Source: Candidatus Babelota bacterium (GTDB lineage Bacteria > Babelota > Babeliae > Babelales > JABDEC01). From it: a stretch of 64,000 nucleotides of DNA. Location: positions 1 through 64,000 of the forward strand of contig JABDFA010000007.1 in assembly GCA_013286795.1 (NCBI GenBank), written 5' to 3'. The notes beneath the pieces were generated by a model. The model was not told where the DNA came from, searched no databases, and saw only the letters and a list, made by a program, of their open reading frames with translations. Every line of letters begins with the position of its first letter. Position 1 is the first letter of the stretch. A program made the position numbers and the translations under genes. Below, in pieces: positions 1 to 8,390 of this stretch.

Positions 1-548
1 TAGGAAATGCTTATTACAATTTAAACCAAATGGCTCAAGCTAAAGTTGCATTTTTACGCGCCAAAAAAATAGCTGGTTTTTTAGATTTAACAAATATTGA
101 TAACTTGATTAGTCAATTGAATCAAAAAATTAATATTAATGATAATGAAACTAAGCTGGAAACACTTTTTAATTTTATATCAAAATATTTATCTATAGTA
201 GCATTTATTGTATTACAGGTTTTATTTTTGATTTTGTGGTTTGTAACAAGTTTGTTTTTTATTAAATTTATACGTAATAAAAAATATTTTTTATTATCAT
301 TTTTGATTGTTTTGAATTTTCTATTTTTAACATGTGTGGCTATTAGGAGTTTTGTAAATAGTCAGGTAGTTGGTATAGTAGCGTTGGAAAGTATAGTTTT
401 AGCTGGTCCTGATAAAGATTATCACCAGATTGGGGTGTTAAAAATTGGTGATAAAATTGCAATTTCAAATGAAGTGAATGGTTGGTTAAAAGTTAAAAAA
501 CCGGATTTAATTGGTTGGACATTATCTAATTCAGTGTTAATAGTATAA
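1..548 (+). CDS. TPR/SH3 membrane protein, C-terminal part (BatE-like layout)
   Basis: The reading frame is open from base 3 to the window edge, so the gene starts upstream and the ATG at 30 is probably internal. The residues before it (GNAYYNLNQ) and just after it (AQAKVAFLRA) look like the end of a tetratricopeptide repeat. Two hydrophobic helices follow (about residues 52-77 and 85-105, counted from the ATG at 30), then a bacterial SH3-like domain ending in GWTLSNS. TPR, two membrane segments and SH3 is the layout of BatE-type proteins of the Bat aerotolerance cluster. The assignment rests on layout only, because the upstream bat genes are outside the window. Confidence 0.6.
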   Translation, partial: GNAYYNLNQMAQAKVAFLRAKKIAGFLDLTNIDNLISQLNQKININDNETKLETLFNFISKYLSIVAFIVLQVLFLILWFVTSLFFIKFIRNKKYFLLSFLIVLNFLFLTCVAIRSFVNSQVVGIVALESIVLAGPDKDYHQIGVLKIGDKIAISNEVNGWLKVKKPDLIGWTLSNSVLIV

Positions 549-559
549 TTATTAAAAAA

Positions 560-1411
560 TTGTGGGATAGTATTATTAAGCTTAAATTTGGTGCTATAAA
601 TAAATATGTCTATGCTTTGTTTTTATGTTTACTAATTTTGGTAGCATTGCTTTTAATGAAAGAATATAGATTTTTTTATGAGCAAACTAACCAAATGATA
701 GAGCTTCAAAAAGAATATAGAAACTATATTTTAACTTTGAGGCAGTATATAGATGAAAACGAAGTAAAATCTCAGGATTTAAACGGTTCAGAAAAAAAAA
801 AATTAGATGAAAAAAAAAAGCCGTTTATAGTAGTAAACAGGCGTCCTGAGCATTTAAGACAATCTTTAGTTAAATATTTGCAAGATAAAAAGTTGCAATC
901 AAAGGAGTTTCAACATTTTCTACCAAAAAAGAAAAAGACTAAAATTGCTAAACCTGATAAACTTATAATTACTAGAAGAAGAGTTACAAAAATATTTGAT
1001 AGCTTAGCAGACTTTATTTGGCCATTGAATGCTGGTCAATTTTATATAAGCTCATTCTATGGCTATAGGAAATTAAGAGGTAGGACCAAATTTCATAGTG
1101 GTATAGATTTGGCAACAGTTCGGGGAACTGCAGTTAAATCTGTTGGTGGTGGGATTGTAAAAGAAGCTTGCTACTTACCTGGCTATGGAAATACTGTTGT
1201 AATTTGGCATAATAAAAAATATAAAACCCGTTATGCGCATCTTGATTCAATTAAAGTTAAGTTAGGACAAAAAATTTCCAGAGGAGATAAAATTGGAACA
1301 GTGGGAAGCACCGGTCATGTAGTAAGTAAACGGGGAAGAGATGCTTCACATCTTCATTTTGAAGTGTATGCTCTTGGTAAGCATATTAACCCTTTGCACG
1401 TTTTACCTTAA
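560..1411 (+). CDS. M23-family murein endopeptidase, membrane anchored
   Basis: LytM/M23 zinc peptidase predicted to cut peptide cross-links in peptidoglycan, or to act as a regulator of such enzymes. Residues about 17-33 form one membrane anchor. A basic coiled-coil linker follows (about 40-145), then the M23 domain at about 155-283. Zinc ligands are visible: H179 and D183 in HSGIDLA, and H264/H266 in SHLHFEV, with H227 in YAHLD. All catalytic positions are present, so it is likely active. It starts at a TTG (560) 11 bases after the previous stop, with no strong ribosome site. The next in-frame ATG (656) lies inside the membrane segment and is less plausible. Confidence 0.85.
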   Translation: MWDSIIKLKFGAINKYVYALFLCLLILVALLLMKEYRFFYEQTNQMIELQKEYRNYILTLRQYIDENEVKSQDLNGSEKKKLDEKKKPFIVVNRRPEHLRQSLVKYLQDKKLQSKEFQHFLPKKKKTKIAKPDKLIITRRRVTKIFDSLADFIWPLNAGQFYISSFYGYRKLRGRTKFHSGIDLATVRGTAVKSVGGGIVKEACYLPGYGNTVVIWHNKKYKTRYAHLDSIKVKLGQKISRGDKIGTVGSTGHVVSKRGRDASHLHFEVYALGKHINPLHVLP

Positions 1412-1437
1412 ATATTTTTAATGAAAGGACATTTAAT

Positions 1438-2316
1438 TTGAAAAACACAGTAAAAAAATCATATTTAGATTCAATTTATGAATTTTTTAAAGCTCTAGTT
1501 GTTATTGTACCAATAGCTTTTTTAATAAGAACTTTTGGCTATGGATTATACCAAGTCCCTACAGGTTCCATGGAAACTACGATGTTGGTAGGTGAAAGAT
1601 TTGTTGCAGATAAATTTTCTACAGTCTTTTATTATCCAATTCGAGGAGACATAATCTCATTTAATGATCCGACTTACAATTATTCTGATAATAAGTTTAT
1701 GAATTTATGGCAAAATTATGTATGGGGTCCATCAAATTGGACAAAACGTGTAATTGCTGTTCCTGGCGATGAAATTAAAGGTGATATAGAGGATGGTAAG
1801 ACAGTAGTTTATTTAAAGAAAAAAGGTGAATCTGATTTTGTAAAATTGGATGAAACATATTTAAATAAATACCCATTGGTTAACGTTTATGATCCTACTT
1901 GTTATAATCAATTTCTTTATAAAAGTTATGACCCAAATTTTGCTCCAGATAATCAACCATTTTATTCTACTACTCAAACTTATATAGATATGGGCAAAAA
2001 AGTTGCGTTTTTAAGAAATGAATCAGATGTAAGGTATCCTGGTACCCCATTTATATCCCATGATGGTAGAAATTTAGATATATATCATCATAAATTAGGA
2101 GAGGACCAATTTTGGGCTATGGGAGATAATAGGCTAAATAGTTCCGATTCAAGGGTATGGGGACCGTTAAATGGAAAGCTTATTCATGGAAAAATAGTTT
2201 TTAGATTATGGTCAATTGATAGTCAAGAATCTTGGTGGATTTTTGATTTAATTAAACATCCAATAGATTTTTTCAAGAGAGTGAGGTGGACAAGATGCTT
2301 TCAGCGTGTTAAATAG
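1438..2316 (+). CDS. lepB: Signal peptidase I
   Basis: Cleaves signal peptides of Sec/Tat-exported proteins at the outer face of the inner membrane. It must be in heavy use here given the many exported proteins. One N-terminal membrane helix (about 17-33) is followed by the catalytic box with the nucleophile S44 in VPTGSMETTM and the general base K103 in TKRVIAVPGDE. The C-terminal GDNRLNSSDSR box is also present. At 292 residues it is of normal size, with an extra insert between the K103 region and the final box. The start is TTG at 1438, preceded by GAAAGGA. Confidence 0.93.
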   Translation: MKNTVKKSYLDSIYEFFKALVVIVPIAFLIRTFGYGLYQVPTGSMETTMLVGERFVADKFSTVFYYPIRGDIISFNDPTYNYSDNKFMNLWQNYVWGPSNWTKRVIAVPGDEIKGDIEDGKTVVYLKKKGESDFVKLDETYLNKYPLVNVYDPTCYNQFLYKSYDPNFAPDNQPFYSTTQTYIDMGKKVAFLRNESDVRYPGTPFISHDGRNLDIYHHKLGEDQFWAMGDNRLNSSDSRVWGPLNGKLIHGKIVFRLWSIDSQESWWIFDLIKHPIDFFKRVRWTRCFQRVK

Positions 2317-2386
2317 TTTAAAATTACTTGCAAGTCATTGAAATTATGTTAGATTTTATAATATTTTAAAAGTTTTGGAGAATTAG

Positions 2387-2893
2387 ATGAATTTTTTTAA
2401 AAAGGTATCGGTTGTTCTATTCGTATCTGTAATTGGTTTTATTTCAGGATGCAAATTGGGATGTAAAAAATCTGAAATGCAAGAAAAAAAACCAAGTTTA
2501 GTAATCATGAATGTTTTGGATAAGAATTTATATGACAACTGCCATATTAAAGGTTCAGTAAGCGTACCTTTTTCTGATGTTGAACAATACGCAAAAGATT
2601 TGGATAAAGATACGCATGTTGTTACTTATTGCGCAAATTATCAATGTTCAGCAAGTGGTGAGTCTGCACGTAAATTGACACAAATGGGCTTTAAAAATGT
2701 ATCAGCTTACGAAGCTGGTATTGTTGAGTGGAAGCAGTCTGGTCTACCTGTAGAAGGACCATGTGCTGTTGAAGGTGAATCCTCATATTTAGTTGCAGCT
2801 AACGAAAAGCCTGAAAAATTTGAAGAAGGCGTGAATGTTATTACAACGGAAGAATTGAAGAGCAAGATGATGGATGCGGGCCTTTTAAGCTAA
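2387..2893 (+). CDS. Rhodanese-domain lipoprotein
   Basis: Has a signal peptide ending in a lipobox (FISGC, lipid cysteine C22), so it is a likely Lgt/LspA substrate held at the membrane. The rhodanese fold covers about residues 38-124, with the active-site loop CANYQCS (catalytic C82) and the family ending of the AGIVEWKQSGLPVEG type. A second cysteine in the loop (C87) is unusual for a simple sulfurtransferase and could form a disulfide with C82. An exported persulfide or redox role is plausible but inferred. A ribosome site (TTTTGGAG) precedes the ATG. Confidence 0.85.
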   Translation: MNFFKKVSVVLFVSVIGFISGCKLGCKKSEMQEKKPSLVIMNVLDKNLYDNCHIKGSVSVPFSDVEQYAKDLDKDTHVVTYCANYQCSASGESARKLTQMGFKNVSAYEAGIVEWKQSGLPVEGPCAVEGESSYLVAANEKPEKFEEGVNVITTEELKSKMMDAGLLS

Positions 2894-2912
2894 GCCGTTA
2901 ATTGAAATTTAT

Positions 2913-2986
2913 GGCGGCATAGCCAAGTGGTAAGGCATGGGTCTGCAAAACCTTGATCCCCGGTTCGAATCCGGGTGCCGCCTCCA
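2913..2986 (+). tRNA. tRNA-Cys (GCA)
   Basis: Seven-pair acceptor stem GGCGGCA/TGCCGCC, a D-arm with GGTAAGGC, anticodon loop CTGCAAA (GCA, Cys), the T-arm GGTTCGAATCC and an encoded CCA end at 2984-2986. Confidence 0.95.
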
Positions 2987-3018
2987 AATTTTATAATTTT
3001 TTGATATATTTATTATGT

Positions 3019-3107
3019 GCCGAGATGGCGAAATTGGTAGACGCAAAGGACTTAAAATCCTTCGGACTTAAACGTCTGTGCCGGTTCGAGTCCGGCTCTC
3101 GGCACCA
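3019..3107 (+). tRNA. tRNA-Leu (UAA)
   Basis: Class II tRNA of 89 bases. The acceptor stem is GCCGAGA/TCTCGGC and the anticodon loop CTTAAAA gives UAA. There is a long variable arm, the T-loop GGTTCGAGTCC, discriminator A and an encoded CCA at 3105-3107. It lies 32 bases after tRNA-Cys, probably in one transcript. Confidence 0.95.
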
Positions 3108-3193
3108 GTCTTCGCTGCTGCGCAGCTTCGTCTGGCTACGCCATATTGAATAGCGAAGACTGTCCGACGAAGCCTTGGCGAAGACGGACCTGC
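3108..3193 (+). repeat. GC-rich palindromic repeat patch abutting tRNA-Leu
   Basis: Starts at the base after the tRNA CCA. Outer arms GTCTTCGCT (3108) and AGCGAAGAC (ends about 3161) can form a stem. A second unit from about 3162 has GTCCG and CGGAC ends around CGAAGCCTTGGCGAAG. That second unit resembles the 30-base insert in the WD40 gene at 14818. It is much richer in GC than its surroundings. Confidence 0.65.
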
Positions 3194-3226
3194 ATATAAT
3201 TTATTTAAATTATTATAAATTGTACT

Positions 3227-3255
3227 TGACAAAACCAAATTACTTTATATTGTTA
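3227..3255 (+). promoter_or_regulatory. Tentative promoter of the HU gene
   Basis: TTGACA at 3227-3232, with a weak candidate -10 (TTGTTA, 3250-3255) at 17 bases. A better -10 sequence (TATATT, 3246-3251) is too close to the -35. The HU gene needs a promoter in this gap, but the exact -10 is unclear. Confidence 0.35.
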
Positions 3256-3324
3256 CATTAGGTACTAGTTTTGTCTGCCCAATTTTTTAGGTAGAAAAAA
3301 CTTAAAACGTAAGGAAGTTATATT

Positions 3325-3597
3325 ATGAATAAGGCAATGTTAATAGAGCAAATGGCAAAAATGTCCAAGTTGCCTAAATCAACATGTAAATCAGCTTTAG
3401 AATCTTTTATATCTGTAGTTGGAACTGCTCTTAAGCAAAATAAGCCAATTGTATTAACAGGCTTCGGTACTTTTTCTGTAATGAAAAGAAAAAGTAGAAT
3501 GGGCGTAAACCCAGCAACGGGTAAAAAAATGCAAATACCAGCTAAAAAAGTTCCTAAATTTAAAGCAGGAAAAGCTTTAAAGGAATTAGTTAGGTAA
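3325..3597 (+). CDS. HU/IHF-family DNA-binding protein
   Basis: Nucleoid protein of 90 residues, the standard HU length. It has an N-terminal helical dimerisation part, the central GFGTFSVMKRKSRMGVNPATG segment that forms the DNA-binding arm (GRNPxTG in most HUs, here GVNPATG), and the closing PKFKAGKALKELV. It is monocistronic, with AAGGAAG ahead of the ATG and a strong terminator 32 bases after the stop. Confidence 0.93.
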   Translation: MNKAMLIEQMAKMSKLPKSTCKSALESFISVVGTALKQNKPIVLTGFGTFSVMKRKSRMGVNPATGKKMQIPAKKVPKFKAGKALKELVR

Positions 3598-3628
3598 GAG
3601 CATAATTAGAAAGTAAATTTGCTTTTAA

Positions 3629-3659
3629 AGAGAGATATTAACAATATCTCTCTTTTTTT
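3629..3659 (+). terminator. Rho-independent terminator after HU
   Basis: Perfect 11-pair stem AGAGAGATATT / AATATCTCTCT with a three-base loop, followed by a run of T. Confidence 0.92.
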
Positions 3660-3734
3660 ATTGCTAAAAAAGGACGAATTTTATCATAATTTAAATAATA
3701 ATCTTTAGTTCTTTGCCAAAGAAAAGGGAGTTTG

Positions 3735-4130
3735 ATGAAAAACAATACAATAGAACAATTAAATGAACCAAGCATAATAGAAAAATTTAAGGTATGGGTA
3801 CTGGACTGGTTTACAAGACTTGATTTATCGACTGCTAAGATTTTAGAGCTGCTTACTTATTTTGGAGTAGGTTTTTTTGTAGGCTTTTTACTTAAGAAAT
3901 ATTTTAAATATATTTTTATTGCGATTTTAATTTTAGGACTAGGTTTATTTATTCTACAAAATTCAAATATTATATCTATAGATTGGGTAAAAATTCGTCA
4001 ACTTACTGGCGTAAGCCCTGAAGATACATTAGGTTCTTTGTTTCAAATTTATCTGGATTGGATTAAACAAAATTTATTAATTATAATAACAGGATTTGTT
4101 GGCTTGTTGGTAGGTTATAAAATAGGTTAA
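3735..4130 (+). CDS. Small membrane protein, FUN14-like
   Basis: An integral membrane protein of 131 residues. A soluble N-terminal 35-residue part is followed by hydrophobic helices at about 40-58, 60-75 and 112-128. The GVGFFVGFLLKKYFKY segment and the later IDW-x-KIRQ recall FUN14-family proteins, but this is a resemblance only. I start at ATG 3735 rather than the TTG at 3732, because AAAAGGGAG sits five bases before the ATG. It lies four bases ahead of the split type IV pilus/type II secretion ATPase and is probably co-transcribed. Confidence 0.6.
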   Translation: MKNNTIEQLNEPSIIEKFKVWVLDWFTRLDLSTAKILELLTYFGVGFFVGFLLKKYFKYIFIAILILGLGLFILQNSNIISIDWVKIRQLTGVSPEDTLGSLFQIYLDWIKQNLLIIITGFVGLLVGYKIG

Positions 4131-4134
4131 TTAT

Positions 4135-4692
4135 ATGGATGAAGTTAAAAAGAATTTTGTAGATAACTTTTGTGATATTTTAGTAAAGCAAAAATCAGTT
4201 AGTCAAAAAGAAGCTGAAAGTATGCGTGAAGATTTTCATAACAACTCCCAAGTTGCATTTGATGACTTTCTATTAAGTGAAGGATTAGTTTCTAAGGAAA
4301 ATATTCTTAGAGCTCTAAGTGAATATTATGGTGTACCATCTATGGACGTTGTAGGATTTTTTTTTGATCATGATTTAGTTAGGGATTTTCCTAAAGATTT
4401 TTTATTGCAAAATTTGATTATACCAAGAAGCGTTGATGGTGAAGCCGACATGATCTTTTTTGTAGCAAATAACCCTGATATTCCAGGACTTAAATCAGAA
4501 ATTGAAAAATATTCACCATATGTTCCCGAATTTTTGGTAGGATTGGCGCAGGATATTATTGATGAAATACGTAATGCTTGGGATAAATCTCCTACTTATA
4601 TAGATGATTTGACAGATGAAGATGAAGTAGAAGATAAAATTTTTGAAGAAGAAGAAACGGTCGATGAAATAATAGATAAAGAAAGACTTTAA
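4135..4692 (+). CDS. GspE/PilB N-terminal (MshEN-type) domain as a separate ORF
   Basis: 185 residues resembling the N-terminal domain of type II secretion/type IV pilus assembly ATPases: LLSEGLVSKENILRALSEYYGVPSMDV is the usual pattern (seen at about residues 42-68). An acidic tail of about 35 residues follows. It ends in TAA at 4690-4692, and the next ORF begins at 4693 in the same reading frame. Joined, the two give about 573 codons, the usual PilB/GspE length. So this is either a genuine gene fission in the flexible linker or a full-length gene with a nonsense codon. Confidence 0.8.
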   Translation: MDEVKKNFVDNFCDILVKQKSVSQKEAESMREDFHNNSQVAFDDFLLSEGLVSKENILRALSEYYGVPSMDVVGFFFDHDLVRDFPKDFLLQNLIIPRSVDGEADMIFFVANNPDIPGLKSEIEKYSPYVPEFLVGLAQDIIDEIRNAWDKSPTYIDDLTDEDEVEDKIFEEEETVDEIIDKERL

Positions 4693-5856
4693 ATGTTTGA
4701 TGAATCTCTACCTGTAGTTGATCTTGTTGATACTATTATAAGACTTGCAATTGAAAAAGAAGCTTCTGATATACACTTAGAGTCAATGGAAGATTACTTA
4801 AGAGTAAGATTTAGATTGGATGGAATGCTTTGTGACCAGCCTCAAGTATCTAAAAAGATTATGCATCAAATAATTTCACGAATTAAAATTTTATCAAATA
4901 TTGATATTGTTCAAAAACGTATTCCACAAGACGGAAAATTTAAACTTACATTAAATGAGAAATTAATAGATCTGAGAATTTCAACTTTTCCTTCAGTATA
5001 TGGGGAAAAAGTTGTAATTAGGATTCTTGATAGATCAAAAAATAAAATTAGTCTTGATGATATTGGTTTTGATTTTGAAACTTTAAAAATTTTTAAAAAT
5101 TTAATAAATCTCCCTACAGGATTTATTTTGGTAACAGGACCAACAGGTTCAGGCAAAACAACAACCCTATATTCTTGTCTTTCACAATTACATACGCCAG
5201 ATAAAAATATTATTACATTAGAAGATCCGGTAGAATACCATATTGATGGTGTTACTCAAGGACAGATTCATCCTGAAGTTGGATTTACTTTTGCCAAAGG
5301 TATAAAATCTTTGTTGCGCCAGGACCCTGACATTGCAATGATAGGAGAAATAAGAGATAAAGAAAGTGCTAAAATAGCAATTGAAGCTGCTTTAACCGGA
5401 CATTTTGTTTTTTCTACATTACATACTAACAATTCCCCTGGTGCTATAATGCGGTTAATGGATATGGGGATTGAACCATTCTTGATTAATGCCTCTTTAA
5501 CAGGCGTATTGGCCCAAAGATTGGTTAGAAAAATATGCTCTAATTGTGTACAACAATTTGAACCTACCTATCAAGAAAAGACATTAATGGATTTTTTAAA
5601 GATAGAATTTGACTATGTTTTGAGAGGGGTTGGCTGTAATATTTGTGATGAAACAGGCTATAAAGGTCGCACCGGTCTTTTTGAGTTGTTGGTCATGACA
5701 GATGAACTTAGGTCTTTAATAGTTGAAAAACCAAGATTTAATGATATAAGTTTCCAAGCAACCAAAGATGGAATGATAACATTGTTACAAGATGCTACTA
5801 AAAAGGTCCAAGATGGCATTATTACTCTTCAGGAATTGACCAGAGTTGTCTCATAA
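4693..5856 (+). CDS. GspE/PilB-type secretion ATPase, catalytic part
   Basis: Hexameric ATPase core that powers type IV pilus or type II secretion assembly at the inner membrane. Seen in order: N2 domain with ASDIHLE (about 24-30), Walker A GPTGSGKTTT (149-158), Asp box TLEDPVEY, Walker B DPDIAMIGEIRD, His box STLHTN, and a zinc motif with C282/C285 and C315/C318. All active motifs are intact. The ATG directly follows the stop of the N-domain ORF in the same frame, with only a weak AAAGA as ribosome site, so translation is probably coupled. No pilin or other secretion genes are nearby. Confidence 0.92.
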   Translation: MFDESLPVVDLVDTIIRLAIEKEASDIHLESMEDYLRVRFRLDGMLCDQPQVSKKIMHQIISRIKILSNIDIVQKRIPQDGKFKLTLNEKLIDLRISTFPSVYGEKVVIRILDRSKNKISLDDIGFDFETLKIFKNLINLPTGFILVTGPTGSGKTTTLYSCLSQLHTPDKNIITLEDPVEYHIDGVTQGQIHPEVGFTFAKGIKSLLRQDPDIAMIGEIRDKESAKIAIEAALTGHFVFSTLHTNNSPGAIMRLMDMGIEPFLINASLTGVLAQRLVRKICSNCVQQFEPTYQEKTLMDFLKIEFDYVLRGVGCNICDETGYKGRTGLFELLVMTDELRSLIVEKPRFNDISFQATKDGMITLLQDATKKVQDGIITLQELTRVVS

Positions 5857-5967
5857 TTTACCCCTATTTGACGAATTTTTACAAACCACTTGCTTTTTAT
5901 TTTATATTTGATAATATTTATATAGGTATATATTATAATCAATATTTTAAATAAATATGGAGGAAGC

Positions 5968-6807
5968 ATGAAAAGAATAATTTCAATCCTTTGCTTAGGA
6001 TTTATTGGGTCACTTTATTCTATGAGTGACACTGCAAATGAAATGCTTTTGAGAGGGGCCAGAGACGGTGATATAAAAGTAGTTGAAGAAGCGCTCGCGC
6101 TTGCAAAAAAATCTATAGGAAGATTTGATATAAATACTAGAGACGCTAAAGATAATACGGCATTATTGTTTGCTGTTGCAAACGATAATGAAGAAATAGT
6201 AAAACTATTGTTAGAGAATCAGGCTAATCCAAGCCTTAGCAACTATCTCGGTATGACACCTTTAATGTGGGCTGTAAGCAACCCAAACTTTAATATAACA
6301 AAACTATTATTGAATAATGGAGCTAATCCTAATCTTAGAACTAACGGTGGTGAAACACCTGTAATGAGAGCCGCAGCAAGGAATTATAAAGGCATAGTGG
6401 AACTATTATTAGATAATGGTGCAAATCCTAATATTATAAATAATAAAGGTGATACAGCTTTAATGAATCTTTTAAGAAATTTGGAATATGGGTTTAGGAT
6501 GGCTAAACGTCGAGCTGAAGGTGAAGAAGGTGAAAGAGTTCCACAGGAAAATGATTTTATAGGGCCATATTTAGATGTGTTAAACATATTGTTAAGAGTT
6601 ACGAATTTAAATTTAAGATATGGTGGAAATACAATTTTAGAAATGGCAGATCAAAGTGGTCTTCTTCGTATTGTAGACTTAATCAGACAAGAACTTCAAA
6701 GAAGAGAATTAGAACTTCGAATAAGAAGGCTAGTAGAAACTGAAGTTGCAGATCTCTTACTTCCAGAACTTGTAGGTATAGTTTCGGGTTATTTATATCC
6801 ACAATAA
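5968..6807 (+). CDS. Exported ankyrin-repeat protein with C-terminal F-box/PRANC-like motif
   Basis: N-terminal signal peptide (about 1-18, ending LYSMS). About four ankyrin repeats follow at residues 25-165, visible as NTALLFAVANDNEEIVKLLL, TPLMWAV, ETPVMRAAARN and DTALMNLL. A charged helical part comes next, and the protein ends in LLLPELVGIVSGYLYPQ (263-279). That ending fits the start of an F-box and recurs in other ankyrin proteins here. It is a close tandem paralogue of the next gene; both have TATAAT about 30 bases before the start and a GAGGAA-type ribosome site. Function is inferred to be an effector acting on the host. Confidence 0.85.
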   Translation: MKRIISILCLGFIGSLYSMSDTANEMLLRGARDGDIKVVEEALALAKKSIGRFDINTRDAKDNTALLFAVANDNEEIVKLLLENQANPSLSNYLGMTPLMWAVSNPNFNITKLLLNNGANPNLRTNGGETPVMRAAARNYKGIVELLLDNGANPNIINNKGDTALMNLLRNLEYGFRMAKRRAEGEEGERVPQENDFIGPYLDVLNILLRVTNLNLRYGGNTILEMADQSGLLRIVDLIRQELQRRELELRIRRLVETEVADLLLPELVGIVSGYLYPQ

Positions 6808-6877
6808 TAAGTTTAAAATAAATGTGCTCATACAAATATATTATAATCAATTATTTTAAAGAAAATATCGAGGAACC

Positions 6878-7705
6878 ATGCAAAGAATGATTTCGATCTT
6901 TTGTTTAATTTTTGCTAGCTCGCTTTACTCTATGGGTAAAACCCCCAATGAAATGCTTTTGAGAGGGGCAAGAGAAGATGATATAAAAATAGTCGAAGAA
7001 GCGCTTGCGCTTGCAAAAAAATCTATAAGAAAATTTGATATAAATGTTAAAGACCCTCAAGGTCATACGGCATTATTGTTTGCTGCATGGAAAAATAATG
7101 AAGAAATGATAAAACTATTGTTAGAGAATCAGGCTGATCCAAACCTTAGTAACGATTTTGGTGCGATACCTTTAATGTTTGCTGTAAATAAAGAGAAATT
7201 TAATATAGCGAAATTATTATTGAATAAGGGCGCTAATCCTAATTTTAGAGGTACATTTGGTGACACACCTTTCAATAGAGCTGCGGTAAATAATTATCCA
7301 GGGATGTTAGAGTTATTATTAGATAATGGCGGAAATCCGAATATCTTAGACGAGCGGGGCGATACAGCTTTAATGAGGCTTTTAAAATTCAAGGTTGAGG
7401 ATCAGACTTTCCGTTCACCAACTGAAGATCGTTGTGGTGAAAGTGAAAAAAAATTAAAAGAATCTGATTTTATAAGACTATATTTAGATGTGTTAAATAT
7501 GTTGTTAAAAGTTACAAACTTAGATTTAAGATATGGTAATGATAAGAAAACTTTATTAGAAATAGCAGATCTAAGGGGTCTTAAAAATATTGCAGACTTA
7601 ATCAGACGGGAACTTCAAAGAAGAAGGCTGATAGAAACTGAAGTCGCAAGTTGCCTACTTCCAGAACTTGAAAATATTGTTTCTGGTTATTTATATCCAC
7701 AATAA
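6878..7705 (+). CDS. Exported ankyrin-repeat protein, tandem paralogue of the preceding gene
   Basis: A 275-residue duplicate of the gene at 5968. It has the same signal peptide type (ending LYSMG), the same EMLLRGAR start to the ankyrin array, four repeats and a near-identical end, CLLPELENIVSGYLYPQ. The two diverge most in repeats 2-4 and in the linker before the C-terminal helix. That is what would be expected if the repeats set target specificity while the two ends are constrained. TATAAT at 6842-6847 and GAGGAA before the ATG match the first copy. It ends at a bidirectional terminator. Confidence 0.85.
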   Translation: MQRMISIFCLIFASSLYSMGKTPNEMLLRGAREDDIKIVEEALALAKKSIRKFDINVKDPQGHTALLFAAWKNNEEMIKLLLENQADPNLSNDFGAIPLMFAVNKEKFNIAKLLLNKGANPNFRGTFGDTPFNRAAVNNYPGMLELLLDNGGNPNILDERGDTALMRLLKFKVEDQTFRSPTEDRCGESEKKLKESDFIRLYLDVLNMLLKVTNLDLRYGNDKKTLLEIADLRGLKNIADLIRRELQRRRLIETEVASCLLPELENIVSGYLYPQ

Positions 7706-7714
7706 TAAGTTTAA

Positions 7715-7747
7715 AATAGAGATGCCTGTTTTGTGAGCATCTCTATT
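7715..7747. terminator. Bidirectional terminator between convergent genes
   Basis: Perfect 11-pair stem AATAGAGATGC / GCATCTCTATT. It lies between the ankyrin gene and the minus-strand peroxiredoxin gene. T-rich bases on the plus side are modest. Confidence 0.75.
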
Positions 7748-7757
7748 ATTCTTAGAA

Positions 7758-8258
7758 CTATTTAATGATTTTTAAATATTTTAATACATCTTGAGCATGT
7801 GTTTTTGGCACAACATTTGTAAAGATGTGATTAATGATACCGTTTTCATCGATAATATAAGTAATGCGGCTATTAAGAATTAACCCTTTTGCTTCATAAA
7901 GTTCAGATATTTGTGATTCAGGATCGCTTAAAAGAATAAATGGTAATTGGTGTTTGGCTTTAAATTCTTGATGTTTTTCAACAGAATCATAACTTACGCC
8001 TAAAACTTCAATATTGTTACGCTTGAAAAGCGCAAAATTATCTCTGAATCCTTTTGCTTCTAGAGTACACCATGGGGTGCCATTTTTTGGATAAAAATAA
8101 AGAACTAATTTTTTACCTTTATACTCACTTAAATTATGTCTTTTGTTATCATCGCCAATTGCTGAGAATTTGGGAGCCGGAATTCCTCTTTTAAGTGTAT
8201 TGCAATTTACATACAAACTTGAAAGAAAAGTTAAAGAAAGAAGTGCTACTTTTAGCAT
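7758..8258 (-). CDS. Exported BCP/PrxQ-like peroxiredoxin
   Basis: Thioredoxin-fold peroxidase with a hydrophobic N-terminal signal (about 1-20). The mature part runs PAPKFSAIGDDNKRHNLSEYKG, then the peroxidatic motif NGTPWCTLEA (C64) with the expected downstream FRDN. The helix position where PrxQ proteins keep a resolving cysteine five residues later (CTLEAKG) has glycine, so it would act as a 1-Cys enzyme. Export suggests defence against host-derived peroxide in the envelope. The BCP/PrxQ subgroup is judged by eye. Confidence 0.85.
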   Translation of the reverse strand: MLKVALLSLTFLSSLYVNCNTLKRGIPAPKFSAIGDDNKRHNLSEYKGKKLVLYFYPKNGTPWCTLEAKGFRDNFALFKRNNIEVLGVSYDSVEKHQEFKAKHQLPFILLSDPESQISELYEAKGLILNSRITYIIDENGIINHIFTNVVPKTHAQDVLKYLKIIK

Positions 8259-8390
8259 AGCGTACCCCTAAAGAATTAAATTAATTAAAATGACTACCAA
8301 GTTAGCTTAATATATTTATTGAAAAAATCAAACTATAAAAAAAATGCATTAAATAAGTGTTACTTGTGCTTGATTTTATAATAGTAATAT

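Noticed and set aside
2953-3153. 66-codon plus-strand ORF across the tRNA genes
   Set aside because: It lies over tRNA-Cys and tRNA-Leu, whose structures are unambiguous.
4911-5156. Minus-strand ORF inside the ATPase gene
   Set aside because: Antisense to the strongly conserved Walker A region of a real gene.
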